From Sphingomonas chungangi (GTDB lineage: Bacteria; Pseudomonadota; Alphaproteobacteria; Sphingomonadales; Sphingomonadaceae), in NCBI RefSeq assembly GCF_013778325.1, contig NZ_JACEIB010000003.1:558001-622000 (forward strand): a stretch of 64,000 nucleotides of DNA, given 5' to 3'. A program made the translations under genes and the position numbers. This document shows, piece by piece, positions 1-9,917 of the stretch. The stretch's first letter is position 1. The number at the start of each line of letters is the position of its first letter. The notes under the pieces are model-generated. The model was given only the letters and a program-made list of their open reading frames with translations, was not told where the DNA came from and did no database searches.

Positions 1-112
1 CTATGGCGGCCCCTTCCTGTGCGAAGAGCAGGGCGGTCGCGCGGCCAATCCCGCTCGCGGCGCCGGTGACGATCACGCGCGCCCCGGCGATCGATCGCGG
101 CCCGCCCTCCAT
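1..112 (-). CDS. Short-chain dehydrogenase/reductase, N-terminal fragment (gene runs off the window)
   Basis: Only the first 37 codons are inside the window. The translation from the ATG at 112 has a short lead-in and then a beta-strand followed by TGAASGIG, the nucleotide-binding TGxxxGIG turn of classical SDR enzymes, followed by a helix rich in Ala and Leu. This is enough for the family but not for the substrate. It is divergent from the Rieske oxygenase gene that starts at 199, and the 86-base gap between them carries an AT-rich operator-like site, so the two may be controlled together. The same SDR family recurs at 6727. Confidence 0.8.
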   Translation of the reverse strand, partial: MEGGPRSIAGARVIVTGAASGIGRATALLFAQEGAAI

Positions 113-151
113 GCCTCTCTCCGCTCCTGCTTGACGCCACCATAGCGAGGC

Positions 152-171
152 TTGATAATCAATCAAATAAG
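152..171. promoter_or_regulatory. AT-rich operator-like site in a divergent promoter region
   Basis: The stretch contains TTGAT-N5-ATCAA, a perfect short inverted repeat, and the 15-mer TAATCAATCAAATAA (156-170). That 15-mer differs by one base from a site at 38423-38437 upstream of a TonB receptor. It lies between the divergent SDR fragment and the Rieske gene. I infer a repressor or activator site; the protein that binds it is unknown. Confidence 0.4.
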
Positions 172-198
172 TAAATGAACAAGTGCAGGAGGCGGGCC

Positions 199-1383
199 AT
201 GGCAACAGTCGCCGACGAACCGAAGGAAGCGGCCGAGCGCTTCGTGCCGCTGCCGCGCCGGCTGACCGACAGCCAGCTCGACTCGATCCGAGCGCTCCCC
301 GCGCACGATCGCGCCCCGACGCCGACCACCGAGGCGAGCCGACCGGCCGAAGTCTACACCGATCCGACGCGGTTCGCGGCGGAGATGGCGCACATCTTCC
401 GCAAAGTCGCGGTCCCCATCACGCCATCCTGCCGCCTGCCCGAGCCCGGCACCTTATTCGCCGATGACAGCTTCGGCGTGCCGGTGCTGCTGACCCGCGA
501 CCGCGCCGGCAAGGTGCGCGCCTTCTACAACATCTGCCTGCATCGCGGATCGAAGGTGGTGGACGGCTGCGATCCGGTGAAGGCGGGGCGGGTGAGCTGC
601 CCCTATCACGCCTGGACCTACGGCCTCGACGGCCAGCTCGTCGGCATCCCCCGCGCCGAGACTTTCCCCAGCGCCGACAAGGCCGCGCTCGGCTTGATGC
701 CGATGCCGGTGCATGAAACGGCGGGCTATATCTGGGTGGGACTGGAGAAGGGCAGGGAAGCGCCCCTGCCGCCTGGCACCGACCGCCTCGATGCCGATCT
801 GTGCGCGCTCGGCCTGCGGGAGATGCATGTCTACGGCCAGCGCCACTACGATCTCGCGTCGAACTGGAAGCTGGTGGTCGAGCCGTTCCTAGAGGCCTAT
901 CACGTTCAGCGGCTGCACGCGAAGACGGTTGCCGGCCTGAACGCCGACGTGAATCCGGTGATGGTGTGGCTCGGCGAGCATCTCCGTCAGACGGCGGGCA
1001 AGATCCAGTTCGTGCCGGGTGAGGAAGAACTCAATTCGGATCGCCTCCACCGGACGATCACGCACTCCTACTTTGTCTTCCCCAACACGATCATCGTAAC
1101 CAGCCCCTATTTCATCAGCTCGATGATCCTGATGCCGCGTGCGGTCGACCGGACGATCGTGCAATATACGATGCTGATGCCGCAGCCGATCCGGAGCGAG
1201 CGCGGCGAAGACCTGTTCCGCCGTTCCTATGCCTTCCAGGACGAGATATTCAGCGAGGATTTCGGCGCCGGCGTGATGCAGCAGCAGGCGCTCTCCTGCG
1301 GAGCGCTGGAGACTGTGCGCTACGGCGGCATGGAGGCGCCGATCGGGCCGTTCCACGATCTTGTCGAACGCTATCTGCCCTAG
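199..1383 (+). CDS. Rieske non-heme iron oxygenase, alpha (catalytic) subunit
   Basis: The protein of 394 residues is a ring-hydroxylating-type oxygenase alpha subunit. The Rieske cluster ligands are C113-x-H115 and C134-x2-H137. The mononuclear iron ligands are H235 and H240, preceded by E232 at the position where naphthalene dioxygenase has the bridging Asp. A Glu there is known from CntA/GbcA-type monooxygenases acting on carnitine or betaine, so demethylation or hydroxylation of a non-aromatic substrate is possible. I chose the ATG at 199 because AGGAGG (187-192) lies six bases ahead of it; an in-frame ATG at 175 has no such site. No beta subunit, ferredoxin or reductase lies next to it. 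Its stop shares the bases CTAG with the stop of the convergent kinase gene. Confidence 0.9.
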   Translation: MATVADEPKEAAERFVPLPRRLTDSQLDSIRALPAHDRAPTPTTEASRPAEVYTDPTRFAAEMAHIFRKVAVPITPSCRLPEPGTLFADDSFGVPVLLTRDRAGKVRAFYNICLHRGSKVVDGCDPVKAGRVSCPYHAWTYGLDGQLVGIPRAETFPSADKAALGLMPMPVHETAGYIWVGLEKGREAPLPPGTDRLDADLCALGLREMHVYGQRHYDLASNWKLVVEPFLEAYHVQRLHAKTVAGLNADVNPVMVWLGEHLRQTAGKIQFVPGEEELNSDRLHRTITHSYFVFPNTIIVTSPYFISSMILMPRAVDRTIVQYTMLMPQPIRSERGEDLFRRSYAFQDEIFSEDFGAGVMQQQALSCGALETVRYGGMEAPIGPFHDLVERYLP

Positions 1384-2418
1384 CCGATCCAACCCAAGGC
1401 GCGTTCGAACAGGCGGATGGCGCTGGCGTGGAGATGGTCTCCGGTTTCGCGTTCGGCAAGGCCAGCGCAGGCACGGGCGTGCGACCCCTCGAGGATGATC
1501 CCGAGCTTGTAGCAGGCCAGCACCGCGTACCAGCGCGCATGATCGACGGAGCGCGAGGAGCGCGTGGCATAATGATCGATCAGTTCACCGGTCTTGGGGA
1601 AGCCGACCCAGGGCGCTACGGGCACGATCGGCAGGCCGCCGTCATCCCCCGCCCAGGTGGCCAGCAGCCAGCCGAGATCGAGCAGGGGGTCGCCGATCGT
1701 GCTGAGCTCCCAGTCAATCGCCGCCGCCAGATCGGGACTGTCGGGGCGGAAGAGCACGTTGCTCAGATGATAGTCGCCATGGAGGATGCCGGCCGCGGTG
1801 GCCGGCGGGCGGCGCTCCTCCAACCAATGCGCGATGTCGCCACGCCCCGGCAGCGCGTCGGGCCCGGCCCAGCCGTCGAGGCCGGCATAGCTTCCGAGCT
1901 GGCGCGTCCAGCGCGGCACCTGCCGCTCCAGGAAACCTTCCGCTTTGCCGAAGCCGGCGAGGCCCACCGCGTCAGGATCGAGTGTGCCGAGCGTCGCGAT
2001 CGCATCCACCATCGCCAATCCCATGGCGTGCTGAACCTTCGGCGTGCAATGCGACGGCGGCAGCGCCACGCCGGCGTTCACGCCTTCCACCGGCTCCATC
2101 AGGTAGAAGCTGACGCCGAGCGGCTCCTCCTCCGCACACGCGGCGATCAAGGCGGGGTGGGGCACGCCCGATCCGGCAATGGCAGCGAGCACCCGTGCCT
2201 CGCGCCGCATCGTTTCGTTGGACTCGGGGCGCGGATGTGCCGGCGGGCGGCGCAGCACATAGTCGCGGTCGGAGCGGGTGAAGCGCAGCAGGATGTTCTG
2301 CGTGCCCCCGCCGAGCGGCCTTACGTCGCCGATCGGCCCGTTGCCCAGCCCTTGCCTGTCCATCCAGCGGGAGAGCGCCGCCAGGTCGACATGCTCGCGC
2401 CACGCCCCGGCGGGATCG

Positions 2419-2426
<8 letters not shown>
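1380..2426 (-). CDS. APH-fold phosphotransferase, LvaA/ACAD10-11 kinase-like (copy 1)
   Basis: This protein of 348 residues has the aminoglycoside-phosphotransferase/choline-kinase fold: an N-terminal nucleotide-binding lobe (GGGTQNILLRF), the catalytic loop HGDYHLSN and a metal-binding IDWEL. In this family the enzymes next to acyl-CoA dehydrogenases (LvaA; the kinase half of human ACAD10/11) phosphorylate the 4-hydroxyl of 4-hydroxyacyl-CoAs, not antibiotics. The gene overlaps the upstream acyl-CoA dehydrogenase by eight bases (ATGGCTGA), so translation is coupled and the two products probably act in succession. It is the more divergent of the ACAD-linked kinases here. Antibiotic resistance is an unlikely reading. 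Its own substrate is inferred, not shown. Confidence 0.85.
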
Positions 2427-3633
<1,207 letters not shown>

Positions 3634-3695
3634 CACTTGCTCTCCGCCGTTGTCGTTCCCGCGACGATAGCGATGCGAATGTCTCCCGTCCAAGC

Positions 3696-3720
3696 GTTAT
3701 TAATTGAACGATTACAAATG
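3696..3720. promoter_or_regulatory. AT-rich intergenic control region between divergent genes
   Basis: Between the dehydrogenase (start 3633, minus) and the molybdoenzyme (start 3803, plus) lies a low-GC stretch containing TTATTAATTGAA and ATTACAAATG. The reverse complement of the latter, CATTTGTAAT, resembles the TTTGTAAA half-site seen at 18736-18743 and near 57403. A second AT-rich patch (TTACTCAATTAAC) lies at 3764-3776. Shared control is an inference from position and similarity. Confidence 0.3.
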
Positions 3721-3802
3721 CGACGAAGTGCGGCTGGCCATATTGTGTTCGAATGGAAACTTCATTACTCAATTAACTGGGGCCGTGTCCCCGGGGAAGA
3801 GG

Positions 3803-6004
3803 ATGGAACAGCGTTACTCCTATTGCCGCAACTGCGCCGCCAATTGCGGCATGGTGTTCGAGGTGGAGGACAATCGCATCGTCTCGGCGCGCAGCGACCG
3901 GGCGAACATCGTCTCCGAAGGCTATGTCTGCATCAAGGGCACCATGGCGGTGGACCTGCACAAGGGCGCCGAGGATCGCCTGACCCATTGTCTGAAGCGC
4001 GCCGAAGACGGCAGTTATCATCCAATCGACAAATATCAGGCGGTCGACGAGATTGCCGCGAAGCTAAGGGCGATCCTCGATCGCCACGGCCCGCGCGCGC
4101 TCGGCTCCTTCTTCGGAACCACCAGCTATTCGGACTGCGTCGGCAAACCGTTCTTGAAGAGCCTGATGAACGAGCTTGGCGCACCGGCCACCTTCTCCTC
4201 GATGACCGTGGATCAGTCTTCCAAATGGGTGACGGCCGCCCGGCTCGGGCATTGGGCGTGCGGCAAGCCGCTCTACACCCAGACCGACGTGATCCTGCTG
4301 GCGGGCCTCAACCCGCTGGTGTCGCATTCGGGTTATCCCAACACGCCGATCCCGGGGATCAACATCCACCATCATTTTAAGGAAGCGAAGAAGCGGGGGA
4401 TCAAGTTCATCGTGATCGACCCGCGCCGCACCGAGGCGGCGCCCTATGCCGACATCTTCATCCAGCCGAAACCCGGCTACGATGCCGCGATCTTCGCTGC
4501 GCTGCTGCGCGAGATATTCCGTCACGGCTGGGAGGATCGCGCCTTCGCCGATCGCTACACGGTCAATCTCGATGCGCTCCGCGCGTCGGTAGAGCCCTTC
4601 ACGGCCGAGCGAGTGGCGAAAGCGGCGGGGGTCGGGGCGGAACAGATCATCGCGGCCGCCGAGTTGCTCGGCACAGCGAGGAAACCGGGAACCGGCACCG
4701 GCACCGGGCTCAATATGGCCGCCTTCTCGAACACCGCCGAGCATCTCTGCGAGGCGATGACCGCGCTGATCGGTGGCTACCTCCGCGCCGGGGACAGCAT
4801 TCCCAATCCCGGCATCCTCGTGCCGCGATCCGAGGTGGAACTGATCTATCCGCCCCATCGCAGCTGGGAGAAGGAGCCGAAATGCGCGAGCGACCCGCGC
4901 TTCGGCAAGCTGATGGGCGAGTTCCCCGCCTCGATCTTTCCCGACGAGGTGCTGCACGGCGGCGACAAGGCGGTGCGCGCGCTGTTCGTCACTGGATCCA
5001 ATCCGGCGATGACGCTGGGCGAGCCCGAAGTGACGCTGGCCGCGTTGCGCGAGCTGGAACTGCTCGTCACCTTCGATCCCCGGCCGGACAGCGAGACGGC
5101 GCGGCTCTCCCATTATGTTATCGCACCGACCTTGATGTTCGAACGGTCCGAGGTGACGACCTTCACCGAATGGCTGTTCCACTTCCCCTTCGTCCAATAT
5201 GCCCAGCAGATCGTCGAGCCGCCGCCTCAGACGATGGGAGAGGACGAATTCTTCTGGCTGCTGGCGAAGAGACTCGGCGTCCAGCTGGAGCTCAAGAATA
5301 TTCCGTTCGGTGCCGACATCGCGATGCTGCCTCCCGGCCTCAAGATCGATATGGAAACGATGCCGAGCCGCGACAGCTTGATCGCCTGGCTTGTCTCGTC
5401 GAGCCCGGTGTCTTTCGAGGAGCTGAAACGGAGCCCGCATGGCGTCGTCCGTACGATCGAAAAGACCATCCGCGCCCCCGAGCAGGACGACGGCAACCGG
5501 CTCGACCTTTGCCCGTCCGACGTCGTCGAGGAGATCGCCGCAGTCGACGCTTTCGTAGCGGGCGAGGGGCGGCCGGCGCGTGCTTTCCTGCTGACGTCGC
5601 GACGGATCGTCGAGAGCTTCAACAGCAGTTTTCAGGGCAATGTGCTGACCCGGCGGCGACATGGCACCAACCGCCTCAACATGCACCCGGATGACATGGC
5701 CATGCTGAGGATCGGCGCCGAGGAGGGCGTCTGCATCGAATCCGACGACGGCGCGATCATCGGCTATGTGAGGCCGGATGCGACGATGAAGCCCGGCGTC
5801 GTATCCATGGCGCATTGCTGGGGAACGGTGACACGCGCCGATCCTCTGGGCCTCCGGGGCGGGCATACGGGCAGCCTCGTCTCCCTCCACAAACAGGTTC
5901 AGTCGATCAACCGGATGCCCCGTCAGAGCGGCATACCGGTCGATATCGCGCCTCTCGGTCTCACATTGTGGGAAGCCCGGGCCCGGGAGGAGATGGATGC
6001 CTGA
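3803..6004 (+). CDS. Molybdopterin (bis-MGD) oxidoreductase with one [4Fe-4S] cluster (copy 1)
   Basis: A protein of 733 residues from the DMSO-reductase/formate-dehydrogenase-like superfamily. C8, C11, C15 and C43 form the CxxCxxxC-x27-C ligand set for a [4Fe-4S] cluster. Domains for pterin binding follow, with a MopB C-terminal dinucleotide-binding domain near residues 610-725 (NRLNMHPDD, SMAHCWG). No Tat signal is visible, so it is probably cytoplasmic. No electron-transfer partner subunit is adjacent, and the metal-ligand residue cannot be assigned by eye. The ATG at 3803 is used because GGGGAAGAGG precedes it and the product then starts just before the first Cys; the frame is open to 3704. 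A paralogue lies at 18744. Substrate unknown; hydroxylation or hydration of a catabolic intermediate is possible. Confidence 0.85.
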   Translation: MEQRYSYCRNCAANCGMVFEVEDNRIVSARSDRANIVSEGYVCIKGTMAVDLHKGAEDRLTHCLKRAEDGSYHPIDKYQAVDEIAAKLRAILDRHGPRALGSFFGTTSYSDCVGKPFLKSLMNELGAPATFSSMTVDQSSKWVTAARLGHWACGKPLYTQTDVILLAGLNPLVSHSGYPNTPIPGINIHHHFKEAKKRGIKFIVIDPRRTEAAPYADIFIQPKPGYDAAIFAALLREIFRHGWEDRAFADRYTVNLDALRASVEPFTAERVAKAAGVGAEQIIAAAELLGTARKPGTGTGTGLNMAAFSNTAEHLCEAMTALIGGYLRAGDSIPNPGILVPRSEVELIYPPHRSWEKEPKCASDPRFGKLMGEFPASIFPDEVLHGGDKAVRALFVTGSNPAMTLGEPEVTLAALRELELLVTFDPRPDSETARLSHYVIAPTLMFERSEVTTFTEWLFHFPFVQYAQQIVEPPPQTMGEDEFFWLLAKRLGVQLELKNIPFGADIAMLPPGLKIDMETMPSRDSLIAWLVSSSPVSFEELKRSPHGVVRTIEKTIRAPEQDDGNRLDLCPSDVVEEIAAVDAFVAGEGRPARAFLLTSRRIVESFNSSFQGNVLTRRRHGTNRLNMHPDDMAMLRIGAEEGVCIESDDGAIIGYVRPDATMKPGVVSMAHCWGTVTRADPLGLRGGHTGSLVSLHKQVQSINRMPRQSGIPVDIAPLGLTLWEARAREEMDA

Positions 6005-6064
6005 GCGGGCAGCCACCGGGTGAGGAATGTCGCCCGATCACGTGTCGCTAGAAAAGGAAATCCT

Positions 6065-6715
6065 ATGGGAAGGGGGCAGGCTCGAGAGGTCGCCATCAGG
6101 CCGGAAAAACCACCGTCGCGCGCCCTGCTACTGAACGCGGCGAGCGCGCTGATGACCGAACGGAGCACCATCGACGTCTCGCTCAGCGACATCGCCAAGC
6201 GATCCGGACTGAACTCGGCGCTCGTCAAATATTATTTCGGCAGCAAGCAGGGGCTGCTGCTGGCGCTCGTCGAGGAGGTGCTGGGGCGCGGCATGGACCA
6301 GATGGAAGGCCTGCTGACGATGGAGATCGATCCCGTCGAGAAGCTCAAGCTGCACATAAAGGGAATCATCACCGTCTATTTCCGTTATCCCTTCATCAAC
6401 CGCCTGCTCCATCACATGTATCTCGATCCGGAGCTCGACACCGTCGTCGGCGAGCGGATTTCCAAGCCGCTGGCGACGCTGCAGCGCCAGATTCTCGAGC
6501 AATGCGCTTCGCAGGGCCGGATCCGGCCGGTGAACCCGACGATGTTCTACTTCATCGTGGTCGGCGCCTGCGATCACCTGTTCTTCGGTCAGCAGGCGCT
6601 GCGCATCGCCTTCGGGATCGATGGCGTCGACGACGATCTGCGCCGTACCTACACCGGCACGCTGATCGACCTGCTGATGAACGGCATGCTGGTGCCCGAC
6701 GCCAAGCCCCTCTGA
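6065..6715 (+). CDS. TetR-family transcriptional regulator
   Basis: This 216-residue protein has an N-terminal helix-turn-helix of TetR type: VSLSDIAKRSGLNSALVKYYF followed by the GSKQGLL turn, roughly residues 38-65. The C-terminal ligand-binding half is helical and not diagnostic. I chose the ATG at 6065 because AAAGGA lies seven bases ahead; a GTG at 6020 in the same frame would add 15 residues without a ribosome site. It sits 60 bases after the molybdoenzyme gene and 11 bases before an SDR gene, so it is probably co-transcribed and may control the Rieske/molybdoenzyme set in response to a CoA thioester or the growth substrate. A second, unrelated-in-detail TetR gene holds the matching place in the duplicated set at 22131. 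Confidence 0.9.
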   Translation: MGRGQAREVAIRPEKPPSRALLLNAASALMTERSTIDVSLSDIAKRSGLNSALVKYYFGSKQGLLLALVEEVLGRGMDQMEGLLTMEIDPVEKLKLHIKGIITVYFRYPFINRLLHHMYLDPELDTVVGERISKPLATLQRQILEQCASQGRIRPVNPTMFYFIVVGACDHLFFGQQALRIAFGIDGVDDDLRRTYTGTLIDLLMNGMLVPDAKPL

Positions 6716-6726
6716 AAGGAATGTCC

Positions 6727-7479
6727 ATGCTCGAAGGCCGATCGATCATCGTCACCGGCGCCGCGAGCGGCATCGGCGCCGAGGCTGCGCGCCGGTTCGC
6801 TGCGGCAGGCGCCCGATTGACGCTCGCCGATCGCGCCGCGAACGCGACCATCGCCGAGGAGATCCGCGAAACAGGCGGGATCGCTCAATTCGTCGCCGCC
6901 GACGTTTCGGACGAGGCGCAGGTGCGCGCGATGGTCGCGCAGGCCGTGTCCGCCTACGGCCGGCTGGATGGCGCCTTCAACAATGCCGGGGTGGACCAGC
7001 AACCGGTTGCGCTGCACGAGGTCGACCTCGCCGAATGGCGGCGCGTCACCGAGGTCGACCTGACTGGCGTCTTTCTGTGCATGAAGCACGAGATCGCAGC
7101 AATGCTGGACAATGGGGGCGGGGCGATCGTCAACACCTCATCGGTGCTCGGCGCCATCGCCGTGCCGAAATCGGCCGCTTATATCGCGGCCAAGCACGGG
7201 GTGATCGGACTTACCCGGGCGGCGGCAGTGGAATATGCGCGGCGAGGCATCCGCGCCAATGCGATCCTGCCCGGCGCTATCGCCACGCCGATGTTCGCCG
7301 ATGCCGAGAAGGATCCGGCGATGGCGGCTCAACTCGAGGCGGTGAAGGAAGCGCACCCGATCAATCGCATGGGCACGCCGGCGGAGATTGCGGCGCTCGC
7401 CGCCTATCTGTTATCGGATGCCGCCGGTTACACCACTGGTGCAGCCATTCCCTGCGACGGCGGCTTCACCGCCACCTGA
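6727..7479 (+). CDS. Short-chain dehydrogenase/reductase
   Basis: A classical SDR of 250 residues. It has TGAASGIG at the N-terminus for NAD(P) binding, NNAG in the middle, and the catalytic Ser followed by YIAAK (Tyr-x3-Lys). The C-terminal CDGGF is also typical. Such enzymes interconvert hydroxyl and keto groups and would fit oxidation of a hydroxyacyl or ring alcohol made by the nearby oxygenases. AAAGGA ends at 6720, so the ATG at 6727 has the normal six-base spacing whereas the ATG at 6721 has none. It follows the TetR gene by 11 bases and ends before a strong hairpin. Substrate is not predictable from the sequence. Confidence 0.88.
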   Translation: MLEGRSIIVTGAASGIGAEAARRFAAAGARLTLADRAANATIAEEIRETGGIAQFVAADVSDEAQVRAMVAQAVSAYGRLDGAFNNAGVDQQPVALHEVDLAEWRRVTEVDLTGVFLCMKHEIAAMLDNGGGAIVNTSSVLGAIAVPKSAAYIAAKHGVIGLTRAAAVEYARRGIRANAILPGAIATPMFADAEKDPAMAAQLEAVKEAHPINRMGTPAEIAALAAYLLSDAAGYTTGAAIPCDGGFTAT

Positions 7480-7500
7480 TCGTGGGTGCGGCGGTGCCGA

Positions 7501-7535
7501 CACGAGGGGCGCGCCCAGCCGCGCCGCCCCTCGTG
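7501..7535. terminator. Hairpin between convergent genes (bidirectional terminator)
   Basis: CACGAGGGGCG (7501-7511) and its exact reverse complement (7525-7535) form an 11-pair, GC-rich stem with a 13-base loop. It lies in the 63-base gap between the SDR gene and the convergent TonB receptor gene. There is no clear T-run, so factor-independent termination is likely but not certain. Confidence 0.65.
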
Positions 7536-7542
7536 CGACCCG

Positions 7543-9765
7543 TCAGAACTTGACGCCCACCGATGCGCCGAAGGTCGCCGGGTCGCCGTAGGCGACCGCG
7601 TCATAGCGCTGCTGGATGTTGCGATAGATCAGGTAATCATGGTTCGTGACGTTCTTGCCCCAGACCGTCAGGCTCCAGCGCTTGTCGGCCGTCGTGAACT
7701 TGGCCGACAGGTCGACCAGCGCATAATCCTTCTGCGGGAAGAAATTCGCCGAATCCCAGTAGAACTTGTCTGTGTAGCTCACCGCCGCGTTGAGCGCGAT
7801 GGAGCCGGCGCCGCCGACGTCGAACGTGTAGGAGATCGATCCGTTGGCGGTGAGATCGGGCGTGCGCAGCACGCGGTTGCCGCTCACGTCGAGCGGGGCG
7901 GAATAAGCACCGCCATCCGGCGAGGGAAAGAATACCGTCGCGTTTGGGAAGTCCTGGTAGCGGGCATGTTCGTAGCCCAGGCCGAAATTGATGTTCCAGC
8001 CGCGCGCCGGGATGACTTCGGCGGAAAGCTCCATGCCGTACATATGCGCGCTGGCGGCGTTCTGCAGGAAGCTGAGCCCGTCCGGCGTGTTCACGAAGGT
8101 CTGGATGTCCTTGTAATTGTAGTAATAGACCGATCCGTCGATCCGCACGAAGGATGTCGGGTCGGCCTTGAAGCCTGCCTCGTAGGCATAAAGGACCTCC
8201 GGCTTCACGTAGGGCGCGGTCGGCGTATTGGTGACGAAGGTGCCGCTCTTGAAGCCCTTGTTGGTGGTTGCGTAGAGCAACAATTCGGGGCTCACCCGCC
8301 AGTCGACCGCGGCGCGGTAGGTGAACGAATTGAAGGTCTTGGCCTGACCGAAGTCGCTTGCGAAATCGATCACATGCTTGCGCTCGGAACTGTAGCGTAC
8401 GCCGCCGGTGAACGAGAGGCCATTGGAGAGCGTGTAGGTCGCCTGGGCGAAGCCGGCATAGGCCCGCGTCGTCTCGGCTGCGTTGATCGCGGCGATCGGC
8501 GCCGTCGTCACATCGTAGAAGATGTTCAACGGATAATAGCCGTCCTTTGAACTCTGGAAAAATCCGCCGACGATCCACTTGAGCGGGCCGCCGCCGTTGG
8601 ACGCAAGTTGCAGCTCCTGCGTGATGAAATGGGGCTGCTTCTGCACGTCCTGGTAAGCGAAGCTGCAGGGAATGACGAGTTGCGGCGTGAGCGGCGAGCC
8701 TGCCGGCAGACCCGGAGTGATGCCGCGCTGCGTGCAGAACAAAGCGCCGTTCGAGGTCGTCCCGTCGCCTTCCACCTGGTTGTAGTTGCGGGTGTGCTTG
8801 TACTGGCTGAGCGAGGTCAGCGTCGCGAAACCGAGATCGAGCTTCAGCGTGGCATTCACGTCCCACTGCTTGACGTTGAACACCGGGAAGATGCTGCCGA
8901 TCCAGGTATGCGGCTTCTCGGTATAGTCGATGCCCGGCCCGGCGGTGAGCGGCGTCGAGCCCTCGGCCGGGATGTTGACGTTGGCGCGGTTGTCGCGCGA
9001 ATCGATATATTCGCCGCCTATGATCAGCGAATTATTCGATCCGAAATCGAACTTCAGCTTGGACCGGACTGCCTTGTAGTTGTTCTTGCCGAGCGTGCCG
9101 CCGGTGAGCAGATTGTCGTCATACCCCTTGCCCTGCCGGCGATAGACGCCGGACACGTCGGCGGAGACGCCGTTCGCCAGACCGCCCGTCACGTAGGCGG
9201 AGGCGGTGAGGGTATCGTAGTTGCCGTAGCCGACATTGCCCTCGAACCCGAAGGTGCTGCTGGGCTCGCGGGTGACGATGTTGATCAGGCCGCCGGTCGC
9301 ATTCCGGCCATAGAGCGTGCCCTGCGGGCCTTTCAGCACCTCGATCCGCTCGACGCTGTTGAAGGGTATCTGCGATGTGATCGAGGAGCCCTGGTAGAAG
9401 CCGTCGATATAGGTCGCGACGCTCGGTTCGTCGCCGGCGGTTACGTTGGTGGTGCCGACGCCGCGCATGATCGGCGAGCCGAAGCCGACGGTGCGGTTCG
9501 AGTTGAACGAGGGCGTCACCTTGCCGACGTCGAACGCGTCGGATACGCCCTTGGACACCAGTTGCGCGGCCGTCACCGCGGTGATCGCGATCGGTACATC
9601 CTGCAGCTTGGCGGAGCGGCGCTCGGCAGTGACGACGATCTGCTGGATGCCATCCGCATCGTCGGGCGCGGCAGCGGGAGTGGAAGCGGGGGGCGCTACC
9701 TGCTGGGCCGTGGCCGGCACGGCGAGCACCGCAAAGGAAGCGGTCGCGAGAAGGGCACCCTTCAT
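7543..9765 (-). CDS. TonB-dependent outer-membrane receptor
   Basis: The 740-residue product starts with a signal peptide (MKGALLATASFAVLAVPATAQQ), followed by a TonB-box-like IQQIVVTAERR and a plug domain carrying LKGPQGTLYGRNATGG. The rest is the beta-barrel of the sphingomonad type, ending in a C-terminal Phe (GVKF), the signal for outer-membrane insertion. The ATG at 9765 was chosen for its signal peptide and GGGGAG five bases upstream; the open frame runs 25 codons further without support. In sphingomonads such receptors beside catabolic genes import the growth substrate or its conjugates by TonB-driven transport. It is convergent with the SDR gene and downstream of AT-rich control sites. 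Confidence 0.93.
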   Translation of the reverse strand: MKGALLATASFAVLAVPATAQQVAPPASTPAAAPDDADGIQQIVVTAERRSAKLQDVPIAITAVTAAQLVSKGVSDAFDVGKVTPSFNSNRTVGFGSPIMRGVGTTNVTAGDEPSVATYIDGFYQGSSITSQIPFNSVERIEVLKGPQGTLYGRNATGGLINIVTREPSSTFGFEGNVGYGNYDTLTASAYVTGGLANGVSADVSGVYRRQGKGYDDNLLTGGTLGKNNYKAVRSKLKFDFGSNNSLIIGGEYIDSRDNRANVNIPAEGSTPLTAGPGIDYTEKPHTWIGSIFPVFNVKQWDVNATLKLDLGFATLTSLSQYKHTRNYNQVEGDGTTSNGALFCTQRGITPGLPAGSPLTPQLVIPCSFAYQDVQKQPHFITQELQLASNGGGPLKWIVGGFFQSSKDGYYPLNIFYDVTTAPIAAINAAETTRAYAGFAQATYTLSNGLSFTGGVRYSSERKHVIDFASDFGQAKTFNSFTYRAAVDWRVSPELLLYATTNKGFKSGTFVTNTPTAPYVKPEVLYAYEAGFKADPTSFVRIDGSVYYYNYKDIQTFVNTPDGLSFLQNAASAHMYGMELSAEVIPARGWNINFGLGYEHARYQDFPNATVFFPSPDGGAYSAPLDVSGNRVLRTPDLTANGSISYTFDVGGAGSIALNAAVSYTDKFYWDSANFFPQKDYALVDLSAKFTTADKRWSLTVWGKNVTNHDYLIYRNIQQRYDAVAYGDPATFGASVGVKF

Positions 9766-9830
9766 AACATCTCCCCATATGACGAGTCCGTTTCGCCGGA
9801 CTTCGATGCACAGGGTGACAAGCTTCCTCC

Positions 9831-9917
9831 GATTAGTCAATTGGATGATTATTTAAGTTGTCGCCGCTGCTTGCTTGGGCGATCGTTAGAGGCGTAATTT
9901 AATCACAAGATTAACGG
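9831..9917. promoter_or_regulatory. AT-rich region with a perfect inverted repeat upstream of the TonB receptor
   Basis: TTAATC-ACAA-GATTAA (9899-9914) is a perfect inverted repeat. A second low-GC patch with AATTGACTAATC on the minus strand lies at 9831-9842. Both lie in the 152-base gap between the kinase gene stop and the receptor start, on the receptor's upstream side. The half-site TTTAATC recurs in other gaps of this window. Confidence 0.4.

Noticed and set aside
4064-6016. Minus-strand open frame of 650 codons opposite the molybdoenzyme
   Set aside because: The plus strand encodes a full molybdoenzyme with its [4Fe-4S] ligands; the other frame has only Arg/His/Asp-rich sequence.
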